DNA from: Hymenobacter tibetensis
GTDB lineage: Bacteria; Bacteroidota; Bacteroidia; Cytophagales; Hymenobacteraceae
Assembly: GCF_022827545.1 (NCBI RefSeq)
Contig: NZ_CP094669.1
Span: forward strand, 2,756,001-2,820,000
Direction of reading: 5' to 3'
Length of the DNA stretch: 64,000 nt
Shown: one piece after another, positions 33,970 through 43,112 of the stretch
Numbering within the stretch: the first letter of the stretch is position 1
Layout of the letters: every line of letters starts with the position of its first letter
Position numbers and translations under genes: made by a program
The notes under the pieces: model-generated
Told to the model about the DNA's origin: nothing
Database searches by the model: none
Seen by the model: only the letters and a program-made list of their open reading frames with translations

Positions 33970-34413
33970 GTGCTGAAACTGTCCAATAACCGACTCTTTC
34001 TGGATGCCCACCAGGGTCGCTTTGATGTAGTGATCTTATGGGCACTCGACCGCTTCAGTCGCGAGGGAGTAGCTAAAACACTTAATTACTTGCAAAAGCT
34101 TTCCGCTTCTGGCGTACAATTCCTGTCCTTCACTGAGCAGTACTTAGATAGCACTGGTATTTTCAAAGATGCCATCATTGGCATCTTGGCCGCTATTGCC
34201 AAGCAGGAACGGGTACGATTAGGAGAAAGAACCAAAGCGGGTTTAGCGAAAGCTAAACTGAAGGGATCAAAGATTGGTCGACCGACCGTCGATGCTGAGA
34301 AGGTAACTCACGTTAAGCGGTTGAAGGCAACCGGTATTTCAGATCGTGCCATTGCTACGGCGCTAAATATTTCACCGAGCACTGTGTCAAAGTATCTAAT
34401 GACTATAAGCTAG
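33970..34413 (+). pseudogene. serine recombinase remnant lacking the N-terminus
   Basis: Remaining 147 codons of a resolvase/invertase-family serine recombinase. Kept parts: LFLDAHQGRFDVVILWALDRFSREG, the E-helix region KQERVRLGERTKAGLAKA, the GRPTVD hinge, and a C-terminal helix-turn-helix (ISDRAIATALNISPSTVSKYL). The first 60 or so residues, including the catalytic Ser of the RVST motif, are absent, and no matching frame is found upstream. The apparent GTG start lies just after a hairpin. It is therefore a truncated, probably inactive gene and a mark of past mobile DNA. Confidence 0.8.
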
Positions 34414-34487
34414 TGCTGCCACCGGTGTGCCGGTTGGTATTGTGCACAAGTATCTGATGAGAGGTAGATCAACCTGTTTAATTGTAG

Positions 34488-35588
34488 CTAGGCTACTGAA
34501 ATAGGTGCTTGCGCTTTCACATATTTGGTCCCAAAAGTAAGGAGCCACTTATGGCTGCGCTTTTCAACCATTTCATAAAAGAAGGTCGCAAGCAGAAGGT
34601 TCAGGAGCAACATGCCTGCTAGCACCACATAGCTTGTTGGCAGGCCAGTCAGTTGCTCCAGCGTAAACATCAGGCAGAACTGAGTAATGTAGAAACTGTA
34701 GCTGATGCGCCCCAAGTACACCAATACCGAACTTCCTAGCCACCGCCATATGCCAGCGGGTTCGGGCTGTGAAAGATTGGCTAGCAACAGCGCCAAGCCA
34801 GGAACTACCACGATGTTATGAATGACGGCTCCTTTTAAATAAGGTCCAAGCACAACCAGCCAGACTGCCAGCGCTGTAACTGCAGCTGCTCCCATCCAGG
34901 AAGGCACACTTACCTTGAACCGGAAAACAAGAATGGCGGTCAGCATACCCGCGACAAACTCAGCCAGGCGCAATGGTGGGAAGGCGTACTGCAGGTTCAT
35001 GGGTGCCCAACTCGGTGAAATGTTGTGTGCCAAGCCAGGCAAGGCGCTGAGCAGGCACACACCAAGTAGTACTACCCATACTATTCGCGCGGAACGAATG
35101 CTCAGCAGCACCGGCAACAGCAGCGGAAAGAGCAGGTAGAAGAAAAACTCAGCGGAAACCGACCAGGCCATGGTACCATACCACCAGAAGGCAATCCACC
35201 AGGTGTAAGCCTCCAGCATCAAGGTATTTAGTAGAATGATGTAGGCTGGGGGACGCTGCCCGAAGAGCATGCTAACACCTAAGCTCAGGAGGAGGCCCGC
35301 AAAATAGACCGGATAAATCCGGCTGAAGCGCTTGAACAGAAACCAGCGGTAATAGCCCGCTTTCATCTTTCCTCCATCCGTAAAATCTTGCAAGTGGCTG
35401 TAAGCAAGTAAAAAACCAGACAGTACGAAGAAAAAATTCACCCCCAAAGAGCCTTGCTGAACAACCGTTCGTACCCAATCGGGCAGAAATGTAAGGGGAG
35501 TGTGTAGGTCTATGTGGAATATGAAGACATAGAAAGCGGCAATAAAGCGTACTCCGGTTAGAGCTTTTAATTCTGATTTTGCAGCCAT
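34488..35588 (-). CDS. acyltransferase 3 family (OafA/YrhL-like) membrane protein
   Basis: A 366-residue integral membrane O-acyltransferase with about ten membrane helices. Family signatures are the opening LTGVRFIAAFYVFIFHID with the conserved His, and SLGVNFFFVLSGFLLAYSH. Such enzymes acetylate or otherwise acylate surface polysaccharides, lipid A sugars or antibiotics, using a cytoplasmic acyl-CoA donor. It starts at a clear ATG. It stands in the variable region with another envelope-type membrane protein, so a role in surface glycan modification is plausible. The substrate is unknown. Confidence 0.9.
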   Translation of the reverse strand: MAAKSELKALTGVRFIAAFYVFIFHIDLHTPLTFLPDWVRTVVQQGSLGVNFFFVLSGFLLAYSHLQDFTDGGKMKAGYYRWFLFKRFSRIYPVYFAGLLLSLGVSMLFGQRPPAYIILLNTLMLEAYTWWIAFWWYGTMAWSVSAEFFFYLLFPLLLPVLLSIRSARIVWVVLLGVCLLSALPGLAHNISPSWAPMNLQYAFPPLRLAEFVAGMLTAILVFRFKVSVPSWMGAAAVTALAVWLVVLGPYLKGAVIHNIVVVPGLALLLANLSQPEPAGIWRWLGSSVLVYLGRISYSFYITQFCLMFTLEQLTGLPTSYVVLAGMLLLNLLLATFFYEMVEKRSHKWLLTFGTKYVKAQAPISVA

Positions 35589-35687
35589 TTATAGTATTGG
35601 TAAATAGGGATAAGGTGGCAAAAGTAGTGAAATCAGGTTTTCAGCTAAAACACCTCTTTGCCACAGGTTGATGAAGGGGCATTGTAG

Positions 35688-36819
35688 TTAGAAGTCGGGC
35701 ATCTTGTCTAGTTGAGCCTCGTCATCAAATAGGCCCAGCTTGCGCAGATACGTGGCCGTAATGCCGGCGTGCGCGTGGCGGCAATGGCGACGCACTAGCT
35801 CAATATCCTTAGTAGCGAGGTACAAGTTAATGGCACCTGTGTGCTTGTAGCCGTACACCGTATGCTCGCCGTCGTTAAGGCCCACGGCTTCCAAAACCTT
35901 GCGGTGGCGCTTGGCAAACCAGTTCTTGCCTACAGGTACTGGTCCGAGTTGGCGCTCTTTAGTGAATACGTAGTAGTCCGGTGGGTAGCTGCACAACCGG
36001 TGTTGTTCAATCAAAGCCGCCAGCTGCTTAACGATGGCCACGTGCTCAGCCTTGCCATTTTTGGCTCGGGCAGCCGGCACCAGTACCGTACGCTCTTTTA
36101 ATTCTTTGACGCGCAGTAGGCGTAGCTCCGAGCCGCTGCGGATAAAGCCGTAATAGATGAAACCGATGTAGAGCAGGAACTGCTCGTCGCCCCGCTCCAG
36201 GATTTCAGCGGTAATACGTTGGCGCTCGGCCTCGGTGTAAGGAACGTAAATAGGGGAGGCCGCCACCTTACGCAGCTCGGCGGGCTTGCAGGGATTCTTG
36301 GGCAGAATCTCCTGCTTGACCAGATAATTGAAGGAGGCGTTGAGGCTGTTGCGGTAGTTGTTGTAGGTTTTCGCCTCAATGCCGCGCTTGCTCTGCTCGT
36401 CCAGGAAAGCCGTGATGTGCGCCAGCGTAAGATATTTCAGCTGCAGGGTGGCAATTACCCCCGCGGATTCGGCGCAGGGCCACGTTGTAGAAGGCGACGC
36501 TCCCGCCGGCCGCGGCCTTGCGCTCCACTACGCACTCCACCGCCTCGCGCACGGTGGCCGTCCTAGCGTCTAAGCCTAGGTTGACCGCGGGGGTGACGCC
36601 AGCCGTGTAGCCTTCATCAAGCAGCTGCCGAATTTCGGTTAGTTTTTCCTTGCACACCCAGCGTCGCTCGCGCAGGGTGCTGTAATTATTGATGCCCGTG
36701 TACTGCTTGCGCACGAACGCCTGCTTATCCGTATCCCAGATCCGATAGTCGATGTACCAGCGCTTGGAGAGGTCACCGTCCGCATCGAAAAGCCGGGGCT
36801 CATACTCAGGCGAAAACAT
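35688..36819 (-). pseudogene. tyrosine recombinase/integrase with a single frameshift
   Basis: One integrase split into two frames. The first, from the ATG at 36819, gives the N-terminal part (MFSPEYEPRLFDADGD ... AFYNVALRR). At a G5 tract (+ strand C5, 36458-36462) the frame is lost. Removing one G restores VIATLQLKYLTLAHITAFLD and runs without interruption into the catalytic half. That half retains the YGYKHTGA, RRHCRHAHAG and TYLRKLGL boxes, the last with the nucleophilic Tyr. Restored length is about 375 residues. It lies 81 nt from the 3' end of tRNA-Met, a classic integration site. It could be a true mutation, phase variation or a sequencing error. Confidence 0.85.
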
Positions 36820-36857
36820 GGCGTTGTGACAAAACTGTGATAAAAAAATCACGGACA

Positions 36858-36895
36858 ACAAAAAACGGCCTCTCCGCACTGGAAAGGCCGTTTTT
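36858..36895 (-). terminator. terminator of tRNA-Met
   Basis: Perfect 11-bp stem AAAAACGGCCT (36861-36871) / AGGCCGTTTTT (36885-36895). On the minus strand it is followed by a T-rich run. It lies 6 nt beyond the tRNA 3' end and upstream of the integrase start. Confidence 0.85.
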
Positions 36896-36900
36896 ACAAG

Positions 36901-36974
36901 TAGCGGGGACGAGAGTTGAACTCGTGACCTCAGGGTTATGAATCCTGTGCTCTAACCAACTGAGCTACCCCGCC
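36901..36974 (-). tRNA. tRNA-Met (anticodon CAT), elongator type
   Basis: The minus strand reads GGCGGGGTAGCTCAGTTGG at the 5' end. The anticodon stem-loop is CAGGA-TTCATAA-CCCTG, giving CAT, and the T arm contains GTTCAACTC. The acceptor stem closes with CCCCGCT plus discriminator A; CCA is not encoded. The 74-nt length and GGCGGGG acceptor fit elongator tRNA-Met rather than the initiator (usually CGC-) form. A tRNA-Ile with modified CAT is less likely. Confidence 0.93.
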
Positions 36975-36977
36975 GGG

Positions 36978-37010
36978 TTTTTGGTGCCGCAAAGGTAGAA
37001 ACTATATTTG
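36978..37010 (+). promoter_or_regulatory. promoter for the START-like gene
   Basis: TTTTTG (36978-36983), 19-nt spacer, TATATTTG (37003-37010): an excellent match to the Bacteroidota consensus. Predicted start near 37017, about 95 nt before the ATG at 37111. It overlaps the divergent tRNA promoter. Confidence 0.75.
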
Positions 37011-37021
37011 TTTCTGTGCAA
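36990..37021 (-). promoter_or_regulatory. promoter for tRNA-Met
   Basis: On the minus strand: TTG (37021-37019), 21-nt spacer, TACCTTTG (36997-36990). The tRNA 5' end at 36974 lies about 16 nt downstream. It interlocks with the plus-strand promoter. Confidence 0.7.
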
Positions 37022-37110
37022 GTATCTCCTTGAAAAAAAACACGTGTATATTGGCTCTTGTCCGACATTCTCTGAGTTGTCGGGAGAGTACATTCTTATT
37101 AGTTCCGCTT

Positions 37111-37524
37111 ATGCCTCTTTCCGCTACTCGTCGCAAACACCGCTTCACAGTCGAGTTTCCAATCAATGCGTCACCCAAAATTCTGTACCCATACTTGGCG
37201 TCAGCTTCTGGCCTTTCGCAATGGTTTTGTCAAGACGTGAAAATCGACGAAGACCACCGTTTCAACTTTATCTGGGACAATCAGCCCCACTACGCCGAAA
37301 TGAATTCTCACCGCACCAACCGGTCGGTTCGGTTTGTTTTTCTCGATGCCAATAAGCGTCTTACTCCCGATGCCAATTTTCTGGATTTTAGTTTGGAAGA
37401 ATCGCAGTTAACGCAGGAAGTATATGTGCGCGTGATGGACTATTCCGAAGAAACTGATGAAGAAGAACTACAGGAAATGTGGGAGGGCCTAGCCCAAAAA
37501 TTGCGGGAACAGGTAGGAGGGTAA
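37111..37524 (+). CDS. START-like/SRPBCC domain protein
   Basis: A 137-residue cytoplasmic protein of the AHSA1/START-like type: RRKHRFTVEFPINASPKILYPYLASASGLSQWFCQDVKI is the usual opening strand-helix-strand with the Trp of the ligand cavity. A conserved acidic C-terminal helix is present (EEELQEMWEGLAQKL). I chose the ATG at 37111 because the domain begins directly after it. The function is unknown; such proteins are widespread in Bacteroidota. The LptF/LptG-type gene follows on the same strand about 110 nt away. Confidence 0.8.
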   Translation: MPLSATRRKHRFTVEFPINASPKILYPYLASASGLSQWFCQDVKIDEDHRFNFIWDNQPHYAEMNSHRTNRSVRFVFLDANKRLTPDANFLDFSLEESQLTQEVYVRVMDYSEETDEEELQEMWEGLAQKLREQVGG

Positions 37525-37631
37525 TTTTCGTTTCTGCCTACGAATGTAGAGCGCGCACGAAACGAACAGTACCTTCGTTACCGAAACGCTCTTTCATGGT
37601 AGTTCCGTTGGGAGCAGCCCGTAGCGCAAGC

Positions 37632-39065
37632 ATGAAAAAACTCGATAAACTAATCTTACGGGCCTTTGCTGGTCCTTTTCTTCTCACGTTTGCGGTGGTG
37701 CAATTCATTTTGCTCACCCAATACATGCTCAAATACCTGGATGACTTGGTTGGAAAAGACCTTGGCATCGACATTATTGGGCAGTTGCTATTCTTTTTTA
37801 GTGTTTTGATGGTGCCCGTGTCGTTGCCACTGGCTGTGCTACTCTCGTCACTTATGACGTTTGGTACACTTGGCGAACACCACGAACTAACGGCCATCAA
37901 GACCTCCGGTATTTCGCTTACGCGTATCCTGCGGCCGGTGTTGATAACTAGCGCATTGCTGGCTGTGTTTGCTTTTTGGTTCAACAATACCATAGTGCCC
38001 AAGGCCAATCTAAAGGCATACAGCTTGCTTTGGGATTTGCGCCAACAGAAGCTAGCTCTTGATATTCGACCGGGTGTCTTTTACAACGGTATTCCCGGCT
38101 ACACCATTAAGGTGGACGATAAACAGGGAGAAGACGGGGAAATCCTGATGGGCGTTATGATTTACGACCATACGCAGGGCTCCGGTAGTATGCGCGTAAT
38201 TCTAGCCGATTCAGGCCGGATGTTTACGCGCTTTGGAGGGCAGTATCTAGGGCTGGAACTCTTTCGAGGCCAAAGCTACGTAGAGCAGCCCGATGCTAAC
38301 AGCCGCACAGGGGCTACCTTCATTCGGCAGGCGTTTGCTCGAAACATGATTACGTTCTCCCTCGCTTCTTTTGACCTCGACCGGACCAAAGAGGAATTGT
38401 TTTCCGACAACAAGATGATGAAGAACGTGGGGCAGTTGGAGCACTTCATCGACTCCCTGCAAAACCGCCTCCGTACCGAGAAGCGACAGGTGCCGCGCAT
38501 GGTGTCGCCCTACTACACGTACCTGCGCTTTGATACCACCGGGCGCGCGGCCAACCGTCGGGTGGCGGAGTGGCAGGTGCCAGCCACGCGGCTGCCCGTT
38601 GTGAATGCCAGCACGCTGGAGCAGGCGAGCAACCGAGCGCGCAATGTGCGAGCTTTCGCTGGAAGCACCGGTGAGCGGTTGGCAGGCTTGGTAAAAGAAT
38701 CCAGCAATTACCGCATCGAGGTGTTCCGCAAATACGTGCAGTCAACGGCTATTTTGCTGATGTTTCTGATTGGTGCGCCCCTGGGTGCAATCATCAAAAA
38801 GGGGGGCTTGGGTGTGCCCATCCTGGTATCTATTCTGTTTTTTATAGTTTACTACATCTTCTCTATTATTGGGGAGAAGTACGGGCGGGAAGGGGTGATG
38901 CCCGTTGAATTCGGGATGTGGATGTCCACACTTATCTTGTTGCCCTTTGGCTTGTTCTTTCTGTATCAAGCACGTAACGACTCGGGGCTGCTTGATTGGA
39001 ATCTGTGGGGAAAAGTGCCAGCCAAAATCCGGTGGCCTTTCCGCGGTTACAAACGCACAGTGTAG
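37632..39065 (+). CDS. LptF/LptG (YjgP/YjgQ) family permease
   Basis: A 477-residue inner-membrane protein expected to be part of the LPS transport ABC complex that extracts lipopolysaccharide toward the outer membrane. It opens with MKKLDKLILRAFAGPF and a first helix, then helices 2-3 (FFFSVLMVPVSLPLAVLLSS), a coupling-type stretch LMTFGTLGEHHELTAIKTSG, a large periplasmic jellyroll-like domain (about 110-370), and three C-terminal helices (STAILLMFLIGAPLGAIIKKGG). The ATG at 37632 fits the family; the longer frame is leader. Which of the two paralogues it is cannot be told. Confidence 0.9.
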   Translation: MKKLDKLILRAFAGPFLLTFAVVQFILLTQYMLKYLDDLVGKDLGIDIIGQLLFFFSVLMVPVSLPLAVLLSSLMTFGTLGEHHELTAIKTSGISLTRILRPVLITSALLAVFAFWFNNTIVPKANLKAYSLLWDLRQQKLALDIRPGVFYNGIPGYTIKVDDKQGEDGEILMGVMIYDHTQGSGSMRVILADSGRMFTRFGGQYLGLELFRGQSYVEQPDANSRTGATFIRQAFARNMITFSLASFDLDRTKEELFSDNKMMKNVGQLEHFIDSLQNRLRTEKRQVPRMVSPYYTYLRFDTTGRAANRRVAEWQVPATRLPVVNASTLEQASNRARNVRAFAGSTGERLAGLVKESSNYRIEVFRKYVQSTAILLMFLIGAPLGAIIKKGGLGVPILVSILFFIVYYIFSIIGEKYGREGVMPVEFGMWMSTLILLPFGLFFLYQARNDSGLLDWNLWGKVPAKIRWPFRGYKRTV

Positions 39066-39197
39066 CAGGGGTGCGAGGAGTATAGCACTCATTCTGGCAG
39101 CGTTTCTACTACGCTAGCTAGTTGCTAGCCGGCGGCTTATTCCAGAGTAGATTGCCTAGTATCAGCGTGAAACAACCAAATCGAAGCTAATTTTTCG

Positions 39198-39205
39198 TAC
39201 CTTTG
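39198..39205 (+). promoter_or_regulatory. -7 element (TACCTTTG) upstream of rpsO
   Basis: TACCTTTG matches TAnnTTTG, about 72 nt before the rpsO ATG at 39278. The -33 side is poor. The leader is long enough for S15 autoregulation, but no structure was established. Confidence 0.55.
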
Positions 39206-39277
39206 CGGCCACCTCGAGGTGCGGGGTGACATTTTCTTTTCATTTTTATATCCAAGACGGGGAATACCTATCTGCCG

Positions 39278-39553
39278 ATGAAACTCACAACCGAAGCAAA
39301 ACAGGCCATTTTCGAGAAAAACAGCCTGCAGAAAGTAGCCACCGACACCGGTTCGGCTGAAGCACAAATTGCGTTGTTCACGCACCGCATCACGCACCTC
39401 ACGGAGCACTTGAAAGTGAACAAGAAGGACTTCTCGACCCGTTTGGGTTTGTTGAAGCTTGTTGGTAAGCGCCGTCGGATGCTGGACTATCTCCAGCACC
39501 GCGAAATCAACCGCTACCGTGCCATCATCAAGGAGCTAGGTATTCGTAAGTAA
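39278..39553 (+). CDS. rpsO: 30S ribosomal protein S15
   Basis: A 91-residue small-subunit protein that binds 16S rRNA early in 30S assembly. The family pattern is complete: FEKNSLQKVATDTGSAEAQIALFTHRITHLTEHLKVNKKDFSTR, then LLKLVGKRRRMLDYLQHREINRYRAIIKELGIRK. Length matches the usual 89. It is followed by an intrinsic terminator and then pnp, the common rpsO-pnp order. Confidence 0.98.
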   Translation: MKLTTEAKQAIFEKNSLQKVATDTGSAEAQIALFTHRITHLTEHLKVNKKDFSTRLGLLKLVGKRRRMLDYLQHREINRYRAIIKELGIRK

Positions 39554-39568
39554 CCTAGCCCCGTGCAA

Positions 39569-39611
39569 GCAGGGAGCCTTTCGGCAACGAAAGGTTCCCT
39601 GCTCTTTTTTT
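39569..39611 (+). terminator. intrinsic terminator after rpsO
   Basis: Stem GCAGGGAGCCTTTCG / CGAAAGGTTCCCTGC with a GCAA-type tetraloop, then TCTTTTTTT. Read-through or a separate promoter would be needed to reach pnp. Confidence 0.93.
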
Positions 39612-39737
39612 GTCGGGTTTGGTACATTTCCGACCACTCCGCTGTTATCTTCCAAAGAGTAATACTCAGAGCAAAGTAGGGCCATTGCAGGCCCTGTTTT
39701 TTCGGCTGCTCGCCCGCTGTCGCTTCCAAGCAAATAG

Positions 39738-41903
39738 ATGATGCCCAACTACAACGCGGTTACCAAACACATTACCCTGCCGGATGGCCGGCAGATTTCT
39801 ATCGAAACCGGCAAACTGGCCAAATTTGCTGATGGCGCTGTCGTGGTGCGCCTCGGCGATGCTATGTTACTGGCTACGGTGGTGTCGCAACCAAGTGCCC
39901 GTGGCGACGTGGACTTCCTGCCGCTTTCCGTGGATTATCAGGAGAAATTTGGCGGTGCCGGTAAAATTCCAGGCTCCTTCCAGCGTCGTGAAGGTCGTCT
40001 TTCCGATCAGGAAATTCTGATATGCCGCATCGTGGACCGCATTTTGCGTCCCATGTTCCCGAAGGACTACCACTACGAAGTACAAGTTCTAATTTCGCTG
40101 ATTTCAGCCGACAAAGAAGTGCAACCCGACGCGCTGGCCGCCTTGGCTGCTTCGGCTGCTATTACTATATCTGATATTCCGTTTGCTGGCCCAATCTCGG
40201 AAGTGCGGGTTGCTCGCATCGATGGAAAGCTGCAAATCAACCCGAAGACGGCCGACATTGCCCGCGCCGACATCGATCTGATTGTAGGCGCCACGGCCGA
40301 TTCGGTGGCCATGGTAGAAGGGGAAATGGACGAAGTGAGTGAAGAGGAAATGGTGGAAGCCATTGCCTACGCGCACGAAGCTATCAAGGAGCAGTGCCGC
40401 GTGCAAAACGAGTTGGCCACTGCCGTGGAAAAGGCGCAAATCAAGCGCGAATACCCCAAGTACGAGGAAAACGAGGACCTCAAATCCCGCGTTACGCAGG
40501 GCATCTACGACTTAGCCTATAAAGTGGCCCAGTTGGGTGACACCAGCAAAGCTGGCCGCAAAAAAGGCTTCGGTGGCGTGAAAGAGCAGTTTTTGCAGCA
40601 GCTGATTGCCGAGCAGCCCGAACTGGATATGAAGCAGTTTGGCCGCTACTATTCATCGGCAGAGAAAAAAGCCATCCGCGACATGATGATCAAAGAGCGT
40701 ACGCGCCTCGATGGTCGTAAGCTCACTGAAATTCGTCCGATTTGGAGCGAGGTAAACTACCTGCCCGGTGCGCACGGTTCGGCCTTGTTCACGCGCGGCG
40801 AAACCCAGTCGTTGACCACGGTGGCTTTGGGTACTAAACTCGACGAGCAAATCATTGATTCGGCTATGCAGTCGGGGTACAGCAAGTTCATGCTGCACTA
40901 CAATTTCCCAGCTTTCTCGACCGGTGAAGTAAAGCCAAATCGTGGCCCCGGCCGCCGCGAAATTGGGCATGGCAACCTAGCTCAGCGTTCCTTGAAGCGG
41001 GTGCTTCCCGCCGACGAAGAAAACCCCTACACCATCCGTATTGTGTCGGACATTCTGGAGTCGAACGGCTCTAGCTCGATGGCCACGGTATGTGCTGGTT
41101 CGCTGGCGTTGATGGATGCCGGCGTGAAAGTGCGGGCAGCAGTGGCAGGTATTGCCATGGGCTTGGTACAAGACAAAGAAACCGGTGAATACGCCGTGTT
41201 GAGCGACATCCTCGGTGACGAAGACCACCTCGGCGACATGGACTTTAAAGTAACCGGCACCGAAAAGGGTATTGTGGCTTGCCAGATGGATATTAAAATC
41301 CAAGGCTTGAGCAACGAAATTCTGACGGCGGCATTGCACCAGGCACGTGAGGGCCGGCTGCATATCCTGCGCGAGATGGCCAAAACCATCAACGCTCCGG
41401 CTGCCGACCTTAAGCCGCATACGCCTCGTTCGCACAAGATGCTCATCGACAAAGAGTATATCGGTGCCGTTATCGGGCCAGGCGGCAAGGTGATTCAGCA
41501 GATCCAGAAGGATACCAACGCCACGGTTATCATCGAGGAGAAGGACGAGAAAGGCCACGTGAGCATCTACGCTTCCAACAAGGAAGATATGCAAGCCGCC
41601 ATCAGCCGGATCCAGGCTATTGCCGCTACGCCGGAAGTGGGCGAAACCTACAAAGGCAAAGTGCGCAGCATTCAGCCCTACGGTGCGTTTGTGGAGATTA
41701 TGCCAGGCAAAGATGGCCTGCTGCACATTTCGGAAGTGTCGCATGAGCGGCTTTCGGCACTGGAAGGCGTACTCGAGGTAGGGCAGGAAATTGATGTGAA
41801 ACTGCTCGATATTGACAAGAAAACCGGCAAGTATCGTTTGTCTCGCAAGGTGCTTTTGCCGAAGCCAGAGCGGGCAGCCGAACAGAACGGTGCGGCTCAG
41901 TAG
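39738..41903 (+). CDS. pnp: polyribonucleotide nucleotidyltransferase (PNPase)
   Basis: A phosphorolytic 3'-5' exoribonuclease of 721 residues, normal for the family. Order: first RNase PH domain (about 10-230; [28 protein letters not shown]), helical linker, second RNase PH domain (about 310-540; [34 protein letters not shown], and the catalytic Asp region [16 protein letters not shown]), KH domain ([15 protein letters not shown]) and S1 domain ([27 protein letters not shown]). Two ATGs in a row (39738, 39741) are possible starts. It follows rpsO as in many bacteria. Confidence 0.98.
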   Translation: MMPNYNAVTKHITLPDGRQISIETGKLAKFADGAVVVRLGDAMLLATVVSQPSARGDVDFLPLSVDYQEKFGGAGKIPGSFQRREGRLSDQEILICRIVDRILRPMFPKDYHYEVQVLISLISADKEVQPDALAALAASAAITISDIPFAGPISEVRVARIDGKLQINPKTADIARADIDLIVGATADSVAMVEGEMDEVSEEEMVEAIAYAHEAIKEQCRVQNELATAVEKAQIKREYPKYEENEDLKSRVTQGIYDLAYKVAQLGDTSKAGRKKGFGGVKEQFLQQLIAEQPELDMKQFGRYYSSAEKKAIRDMMIKERTRLDGRKLTEIRPIWSEVNYLPGAHGSALFTRGETQSLTTVALGTKLDEQIIDSAMQSGYSKFMLHYNFPAFSTGEVKPNRGPGRREIGHGNLAQRSLKRVLPADEENPYTIRIVSDILESNGSSSMATVCAGSLALMDAGVKVRAAVAGIAMGLVQDKETGEYAVLSDILGDEDHLGDMDFKVTGTEKGIVACQMDIKIQGLSNEILTAALHQAREGRLHILREMAKTINAPAADLKPHTPRSHKMLIDKEYIGAVIGPGGKVIQQIQKDTNATVIIEEKDEKGHVSIYASNKEDMQAAISRIQAIAATPEVGETYKGKVRSIQPYGAFVEIMPGKDGLLHISEVSHERLSALEGVLEVGQEIDVKLLDIDKKTGKYRLSRKVLLPKPERAAEQNGAAQ

Positions 41904-42015
41904 CAAACCGTAGAACTTTCGCGGGTACCACTGCGTTGCTAACAACTAATTGGTACCCGTAGGAAGGGTTTTAGATGCTCAACAATTTCAGAAATACATA
42001 CTTCTCGCGCCCGCA

Positions 42016-42879
42016 ATGAGACAGTTAAAAATCAGCAAGCAGATTACCAACCGCGAAAGCCAGTCGCTGGACAAATATCTCCAGGAGATTGGTAAGGTAG
42101 ATCTGCTCACACCCGATGAGGAGGTGACGCTGGCGCAACGCATTAAGGAAGGTGACCAGCAAGCGCTGGAAAAGCTGACCAAAGCTAACCTGCGTTTCGT
42201 AGTGTCGGTAGCTAAGCAGTACCAAAATCAAGGCCTTTCGCTGGGTGATTTGATCAATGAGGGCAACCTTGGTTTGATTAAAGCAGCCAAGCGCTTCGAT
42301 GAAACCCGCGGCTTCAAGTTCATTTCTTACGCCGTTTGGTGGATTCGCCAGTCTATCTTGCAAGCCTTAGCTGAGCAGTCGCGCATTGTGCGCTTGCCGC
42401 TGAACCGCGTGGGCTCGCTCAACAAAATCAGTAAATCCTTTTCTGAGCTAGAGCAAAAATTCGAGCGTGAACCGTCGCCCGAGGAAATTGCCGAAGTATT
42501 GGAACTGACCACTTCTGAAGTGGTTGATACCCTGAAAATTTCGGGTCGTCACGTATCGGTTGATGCTCCGTTTGTGCAGGGCGAAGAAAACCGTTTGCTT
42601 GACGTACTTGAAAACGAGGACGAAGAGTCTCCGGACACCGGCTTGATGAACGACTCGCTTCGCAAAGAAGTACAGCGCGCACTAAGCACGCTTACCAAGC
42701 GCGAAGCCGACGTTATTACGTTGTACTTCGGCTTAAACGGGGAGCATTCGCTGACACTGGAAGAAATCGGGGAGAAGTTCAACCTTACCCGTGAGCGTGT
42801 GCGTCAAATCAAAGAAAAGGCAATCCGTCGTTTACGTCATACTTCGCGCTCCAAAGCGTTGAAGCCGTATTTGGGGTAA
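42016..42879 (+). CDS. rpoD: primary RNA polymerase sigma factor (sigma-70/RpoD type)
   Basis: A 287-residue housekeeping sigma factor of the short Bacteroidota form that lacks region 1.1. Region 1.2 is [20 protein letters not shown]. Region 2 reads [57 protein letters not shown]. Region 3 follows, and region 4 holds the helix-turn-helix [28 protein letters not shown]. The ATG at 42016 matches this layout; the upstream frame is leader. It is the sigma expected to read the TTTG/TAnnTTTG promoters listed here. A clear terminator follows. Confidence 0.96.
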   Translation: MRQLKISKQITNRESQSLDKYLQEIGKVDLLTPDEEVTLAQRIKEGDQQALEKLTKANLRFVVSVAKQYQNQGLSLGDLINEGNLGLIKAAKRFDETRGFKFISYAVWWIRQSILQALAEQSRIVRLPLNRVGSLNKISKSFSELEQKFEREPSPEEIAEVLELTTSEVVDTLKISGRHVSVDAPFVQGEENRLLDVLENEDEESPDTGLMNDSLRKEVQRALSTLTKREADVITLYFGLNGEHSLTLEEIGEKFNLTRERVRQIKEKAIRRLRHTSRSKALKPYLG

Positions 42880-42893
42880 TTTTCTACCCCGCT

Positions 42894-42931
42894 AACAAAA
42901 GACCCCGGCCTTCCAGTTGGGGTTTTTTGTT
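42894..42931 (+). terminator. intrinsic terminator after the sigma factor gene
   Basis: Stem ACCCC / GGGGT with a 12-nt loop, extended by outer AACAAAA / TTTTTTGTT pairing that doubles as the U tract. Confidence 0.85.
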
Positions 42932-43049
42932 GCGAAAAGTGAGGAAGTGGAGCTCTTTTCAGTGTACGAAATTTACTGTTGGCTTCGCGTGTTATAGAGC
43001 TAGAGGGTAGTTGCTCGACAGAGCAGCATGCCACTCCGTTCTACTCGCT

Positions 43050-43057
43050 TACCTTTG
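43050..43057 (+). promoter_or_regulatory. -7 element (TACCTTTG) upstream of trxB
   Basis: TACCTTTG fits TAnnTTTG, about 56 nt before the trxB ATG. No TTG at the right distance upstream, so confidence is moderate. Confidence 0.5.
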
Positions 43058-43112
43058 CCATCCAAACTCATCATTTCACGGCGCAAGCGCAAGCGTGCGC
43101 TACCTGACTCTA

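Noticed and set aside
30825-34487. Second copy of the tRNA-Met 3' end as an attachment site
   Set aside because: Searched by eye for the acceptor/T-arm sequence on both strands of the island; none was found, so no att site is claimed.
40977-41945. Minus-strand frame of 322 codons within pnp
   Set aside because: Antisense shadow of a conserved core gene.
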